Origin: Geosiphon pyriformis
Lineage: Eukaryota; Glomeromycota; Glomeromycetes; Archaeosporales; Geosiphonaceae
NCBI GenBank assembly: GCA_016748015.1
Contig: JAAOMT010000152.1
Span: 1-19,668, forward strand
DNA: 19,668 bases
Direction of reading: 5' to 3'
Shown here: piece by piece, positions 16,182 through 19,668 of the stretch
Layout of the letters: each line of letters starts with the position of its first letter
Numbering within the stretch: position 1 is the stretch's first letter
Program-made: the position numbers and the translations under genes
The notes under the pieces: model-generated
Told to the model about the DNA's origin: nothing
Database searches by the model: none
The model's input: the letters and a program-made list of their open reading frames with translations, nothing else

Positions 16182-16793
16182 CTAGTCAAGTATGGCATTG
16201 GTTTTAGACAGCCAGTCATTACTAATGAGAGCTTGATACTGGGTGGCTTCCATGACTAAAACCTTGATTGGTACAATAATACTATTGACTTTAATGGGAA
16301 AATTGTCAATTTCGCCAATTGGAGTTTTGGTGGCTCCATTAGCAGTAATAATTCTGGTACTGGCAGTGCAATTAACTTGGTGACCTAATTGGTTCATGAA
16401 TTGTCATGTAATAATGCTGTCTGCTAAACCACTGTCTAGAATCAGTTTGATGGCCTGTCCATTGATCTTGGCATCAGTGTACATAGCAGTGATAGGTTTT
16501 GTATCAAGGGCAGTTCTACTAAAGAGAGGAGTTTCAGTTGGTCTCTCGATTTTGAAAGAAAAAATGGCTGCTAACAATTCATCATTTGTGATGGTAACTG
16601 AAGGTATGTTGTTATTAATTGTTTGCCTTGGGGAGGTTTCCAGGTTGTTGTTGATCAAGGTATTTTCTAAGACAACCAGAAGACTTAAATAGTTCTGGGA
16701 ACTCTGATTTTGGTTGTACCCATTTTCCGAATTCTTAGAACGTAATCCTAAGACATGGTTGGATGAACTAGAGATTGGTTGATGTACAACCAT
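16182..16793 (-). pseudogene. Element B aspartic protease, broken by one stop
   Basis: The same frame carries KLILDSGLADSIIT (active site, near 16435), a TGA at 16404-16406 shared with A, and then 71 open codons with TPIGEIDNFPIKV and SNDWLSKTNAILD (the second fold signature). It ends at a TAG (16182) where A has TAA; the ancestral codon was probably TGG. It would process the B polyprotein. Confidence 0.75.
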
Positions 16794-17207
16794 TGCTGAT
16801 CTCCAGTTTTGCTAAACAATTTTCAGTCTTTGGTTTCCAGGTGACGTCTGGGTTGGATGGTGTGGTGGGGTTTGAATTTGTTGTGGCTGATATATCACTT
16901 GTGGCTGTGACTGGTAGATAATTAGTGCTGGGATTTGGTATATTGGTTGTTGTGCTATTTGAGTGTAGTATAGTTGATAGTGATTTTGATTTGAGTAGTG
17001 GTTTGGAGTTTGAAATCTGCAATCAGAGTTTCGATTTTGCTTCTCCGATCATGAATTATTGCTATAACCTTAGCAGCTAACTTTGATGTAACCTTGTTTA
17101 TCACAATTGTAGCAACTATGTATCTCTTGCTGCCACAGCTGATTGGATAATGATGATGAAAGACGCGACTAATTTTGAAAATGATTCATGTTTTCTGAAT
17201 TATTACA
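16794..17207 (-). pseudogene. Element B nucleocapsid knuckle and Gln-rich linker, right copy
   Basis: The knuckle at 17114-17073 has C-x2-C-x4-Y-x4-C: the His is TAC, one C-to-T step from CAC, so zinc binding is probably lost. A TAA follows the last Cys. The linker is rich in Gln, Pro, Tyr and Ile as in A, and a TAA just before QNWRS replaces the Gln codon of A. Confidence 0.7.
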
Positions 17208-17854
17208 TCATTGTGGAGGCTGATAAATTGCTCGATTGTTAGCTAAGTATCTTTCTAGTTTTTGATTAATTGAATCATTGAATTGTTTCAATTTGGAATT
17301 CAATTCAGATGATCTATTTATTACTAAATTTATGGCTTGAACATGGTTGGTTTCGAGTTCAGCTGTTTCAAAATCTCTGATGTTTGTAATGGTGGCTTGA
17401 AGATCTGCTGGGTGCATTGGATATACACATTGGAGAATGCTACTGTGTAAGCCTTGAATGAATTGATTTAGGATTTGTGGTACTGTGAAATAATCAGCTT
17501 GTATGGCCTGAATTTGGCACAGATTTCTGTGGAAGCATCCTAAGTAAGTAGTGACTGCTTCATTTTCTCCTTGCTTGATGGTGGTAAAAGTATTTGCCAA
17601 ATAATTGATGCTATTATTATTACTAAAGTATTGTAAAATGCAAGCTTGAATGCATTAAAATCTTGGGGTTTGTTGGCTAGGCTTTGATATTATAAATCGG
17701 TGGTATCTTGGAGAAAGTAAGAAATGGCTTGGAGGGCTTTCACATTATTCTATCCATTTGTTGTGATGGCTTTTTCAATGTTGTTGAGCCATATTTGGGT
17801 GTCGTCTTCTTTGCTGGTAAACTTTTCAAGTTTTGCTATTGGAGTGTAGACCAT
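17208..17854 (-). pseudogene. Element B Gag capsid-like domain, right copy
   Basis: It begins at an in-frame ATG (17852-17854) with VYTPIAKLEKFT, the counterpart of AYVPIAKLDNFT in A. It carries the DTTDL-YQSL motif with a stop at the Trp. A frameshift near 17625-17645 (an A/T-rich run) moves the frame; the piece 17600-17211 then continues as in A. It ends at TGA 17208-17210. Confidence 0.75.
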
Positions 17855-18805
17855 TGGATCCAAATTCAATTGTTGTGGTTGTGGTTGTTACAATAGCTGT
17901 TGAAGTGGTTGAAGCAGTGGTTAAATAGGTTGTTAAAGTGACTATGGTGGAATTGGTTCCAGTATTGGTACAATTGGTGGCTGATTGATAACAATTATTA
18001 AAGGTAAGTTTTCTTGATTAATTAATTTGGGATTTAGATTATTCAGAGTTTGCTGGGTTTGAATGTTCAGGGTTTTAATTTCTGGATTCTCTGTAATCAA
18101 ATTCTGGTAAGTAAATTTCTGATCTTTAGCTTCTTCTTCTTCCTTCTCTTCTGATTCTATTATTTCTCAGGGACTCATGTTTCCAAAATCTGGTTGAAGT
18201 GGTGGTAATCGGAAACCTAATGGTGTTGGCAATCATAATTTAAATCCTTCAAAATATTCGTTATATGGTCCTAGTAACTCTGTTTTTTTTTGTTTACTTT
18301 GGAATGAGAATCATCTAAAGATTGATGTTGTGTTTGATGTGGATGTGTCTACTGATGATATATTAATGGCACTTCTTAGTGTATAATGATATGATGGATT
18401 GGTTGGTGCTTTAACTCTGGTTTTCTTCCAAGTGGGTAGTTGTATCTTTTTGGGTGTTACCACTGGTGTTTGCAATCTTTCTTTGCCTTTGTCTGCGTAG
18501 GTGATAGGGAATTGTTGTTGGGTGTACCTTTCAATGGTTTAATTGATTTTCCTGATGATTGGTGTAAAACTGTGGTTTCTTGGTAAGCTGGTATGTTGAA
18601 ATAATTTTGTATAGAAATTTTCTCTTGTGAATTCAATGTTAACTGTTTCTCCTAAGCAGTCTGTGATTTTATTGTTGATGTAAAAGTTGAAGGCTGATTT
18701 CGCTGGGAAATAGTTGTTGTTTAATCTTAACTGTTGGCTGTACTGTTGAAACAAGGATTTGGCAAATCCTAAATGGTTTGCTCCTATGATTTCTGATTCT
18801 GCCAC
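17855..18805 (-). pseudogene. Element B Gag N-terminal region and linker, right copy
   Basis: It starts AESEIIGANHLG at a GTG codon and runs in one frame to the capsid start. The TAA at 18539 replaces a Gln of A. In the middle, SFQSKQKKTELLG and PLQPDFG match A segments. The linker near 17990-17880 is Pro/Gln-rich with four stops. No domain is named; by position it is the N-terminal part of Gag. Confidence 0.7.
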
Positions 18806-18848
18806 TTTTAGATGATTGTTGTTGGTGCTGGTTCTCTGTAAGATTATA

Positions 18849-18865
18849 CTTTACAAGAAGCACCA
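18849..18865 (-). promoter_or_regulatory. Element B primer binding site (right copy)
   Basis: Copy of 2421-2437, two bases inside the LTR end at 18868. Confidence 0.6.
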
Positions 18866-18867
18866 AA

Positions 18868-19668
18868 TATTATAGATGATTATTTGGGGTCTCAAAGCAA
18901 ATAACAAACTCATAACTTGGTGCTTAATTGATAACGTTAGTAATGTCTAAAGGTGTTTCAATCGAAAGGTTTTGATTGGAGTTCTTTGTATAATGGACAG
19001 AGATGCCCGTGTTATTTTTTCTGTAGCTTTCTGGAATCACAATTCTGTCAATTTCTTTCTTAATGTGGTGGCCAGCAATTTTTTGAGAAGCAATCCATAA
19101 TTTTTATGCATTCTATCCATTCACAGAAGTTTTTTACCAGACAATCCTTGATGTTAATACTTAGCACTTTAATCTTCAATCAATTAGTATACCCAACAAA
19201 ATAAAAACAAAAAATAAAAGAGATAAAGAAAATAAAGACAAGAAGCCAAGGCAATACAAGTTAGTATCCTGTCAATAGCCATGATTAAGGGCTATTGTTC
19301 TCGTGTGTTTTAAGTATTAATTACTATCACTATTTAGGGTTGATAGCAAACAACTGAATTTGAAATACTAAATAAGTATATTTATTGATATTTTAGAATG
19401 TTATGGTTTCTAATTGGAGAATGGTAACTAAGAAATTTTTTTTTCTCTCTTCCTTTCTTTTGCCTCTAATGCTACTACTATATATATGTATTTTCTAGTT
19501 TTACAGAATTGCTTTGAATCATCTGTTTTTGCTAGCTATTACTTCATTTTTCTTATATTATAACTAATTAGTCTATATTATAACACATTATCTGATGTTA
19601 TTACACATTATTCTATGTTATCTCATGTTATAACACATTATTCTATGTTATAATACATTATCCTATGT
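18868..19668 (-). repeat. Element B 5' LTR, right copy (cut by window end)
   Basis: Copy of 2440-3240, with hairpin 19273-19297, TATA 19478-19487 and array from 19569. Confidence 0.8.

Larger units (their letters stand above)
14897..19668 (-). mobile_element. Element B: truncated Ty3/gypsy relative of A, 5' half
   Basis: In sense order it holds the LTR (19668-18868, cut by the window end), primer site, Gag, zinc knuckle, protease, spacer, zinc ribbons and the first dUTPase motif, then stops at 14897 where the A 5' LTR starts. Its RT, RNase H, integrase and 3' LTR are not in the window; the other flank of A carries different sequence. B is alignable to A throughout but clearly diverged, so it is a separate family member, independently decayed. 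Confidence 0.85.
16429..19668. repeat. Terminal direct repeat, right copy
   Basis: Same sequence as 1-3240. Here the block is continuous with the rest of element B (14897-16428), so this side gives the longer view of B. It stops inside the B LTR, at the equivalent of 3240. Confidence 0.97.

Noticed and set aside
1-19668. Bacterial plasmid or phage suggested by the end overlap
   Set aside because: No replication, partition or mobilisation gene and no bacterial gene organisation; all coding signal is retroelement.

Overview
The window is an AT-rich stretch of retroelement debris, almost all read from the minus strand. It carries a Ty3/gypsy-type (Metaviridae) LTR element, a second truncated relative, a fragment of a third LTR and a piece of a LINE-type reverse transcriptase gene. 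I see no host gene, tRNA, rRNA or bacterial feature. The domain set (Gag, protease, zinc ribbons, dUTPase, RT, RNase H, integrase) and the style of the LINE fragment match what I associate with arbuscular mycorrhizal fungi (Glomeromycotina, e.g. Rhizophagus or Gigaspora). That assignment is inference from memory, not a search.

Layout. Positions 1-3240 and 16429-19668 are the same sequence (offset 16,428), and the repeat reaches both ends of the window. The window is therefore about 1.2 turns of a 16,428-bp unit: a circular molecule or circularised contig, or a tandem array. Read along the minus strand, the unit is: element B (LTR 3294-2440, primer site, Gag, protease, zinc ribbons, start of dUTPase), cut off at 14897; element A (5' LTR 14896-14059, polyprotein, 3' LTR 5660-4811); a plus-oriented LTR fragment C (4562-4810); a LINE RT fragment (4561-3295); then the B LTR again.

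Element A is structurally complete but dead. Its polyprotein reads Gag - CCHC knuckle - protease - acidic Trp-rich spacer - zinc ribbons - dUTPase - beta-rich linker - RT - RNase H - integrase - a 212-codon extension of unknown function. I count more than 30 in-frame stops but only two frameshifts in about 8 kb. Where A and B can be compared, a stop in one is usually Gln, Trp or Arg in the other, so decay was mainly by C-to-T and G-to-A transitions. The 390-codon integrase frame is the only long stretch without a stop.

The LTRs share a transcribed part (TATA box, candidate poly(A) signal, a hairpin with a compensatory pair change). In their upstream part each carries a different short tandem array, roughly 20 or 40 bp in period, at the same place. 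A's two LTRs are clearly diverged, its flanks come from different elements and no target-site duplication is visible, so A looks like a recombinant composite rather than a simple nested insertion.
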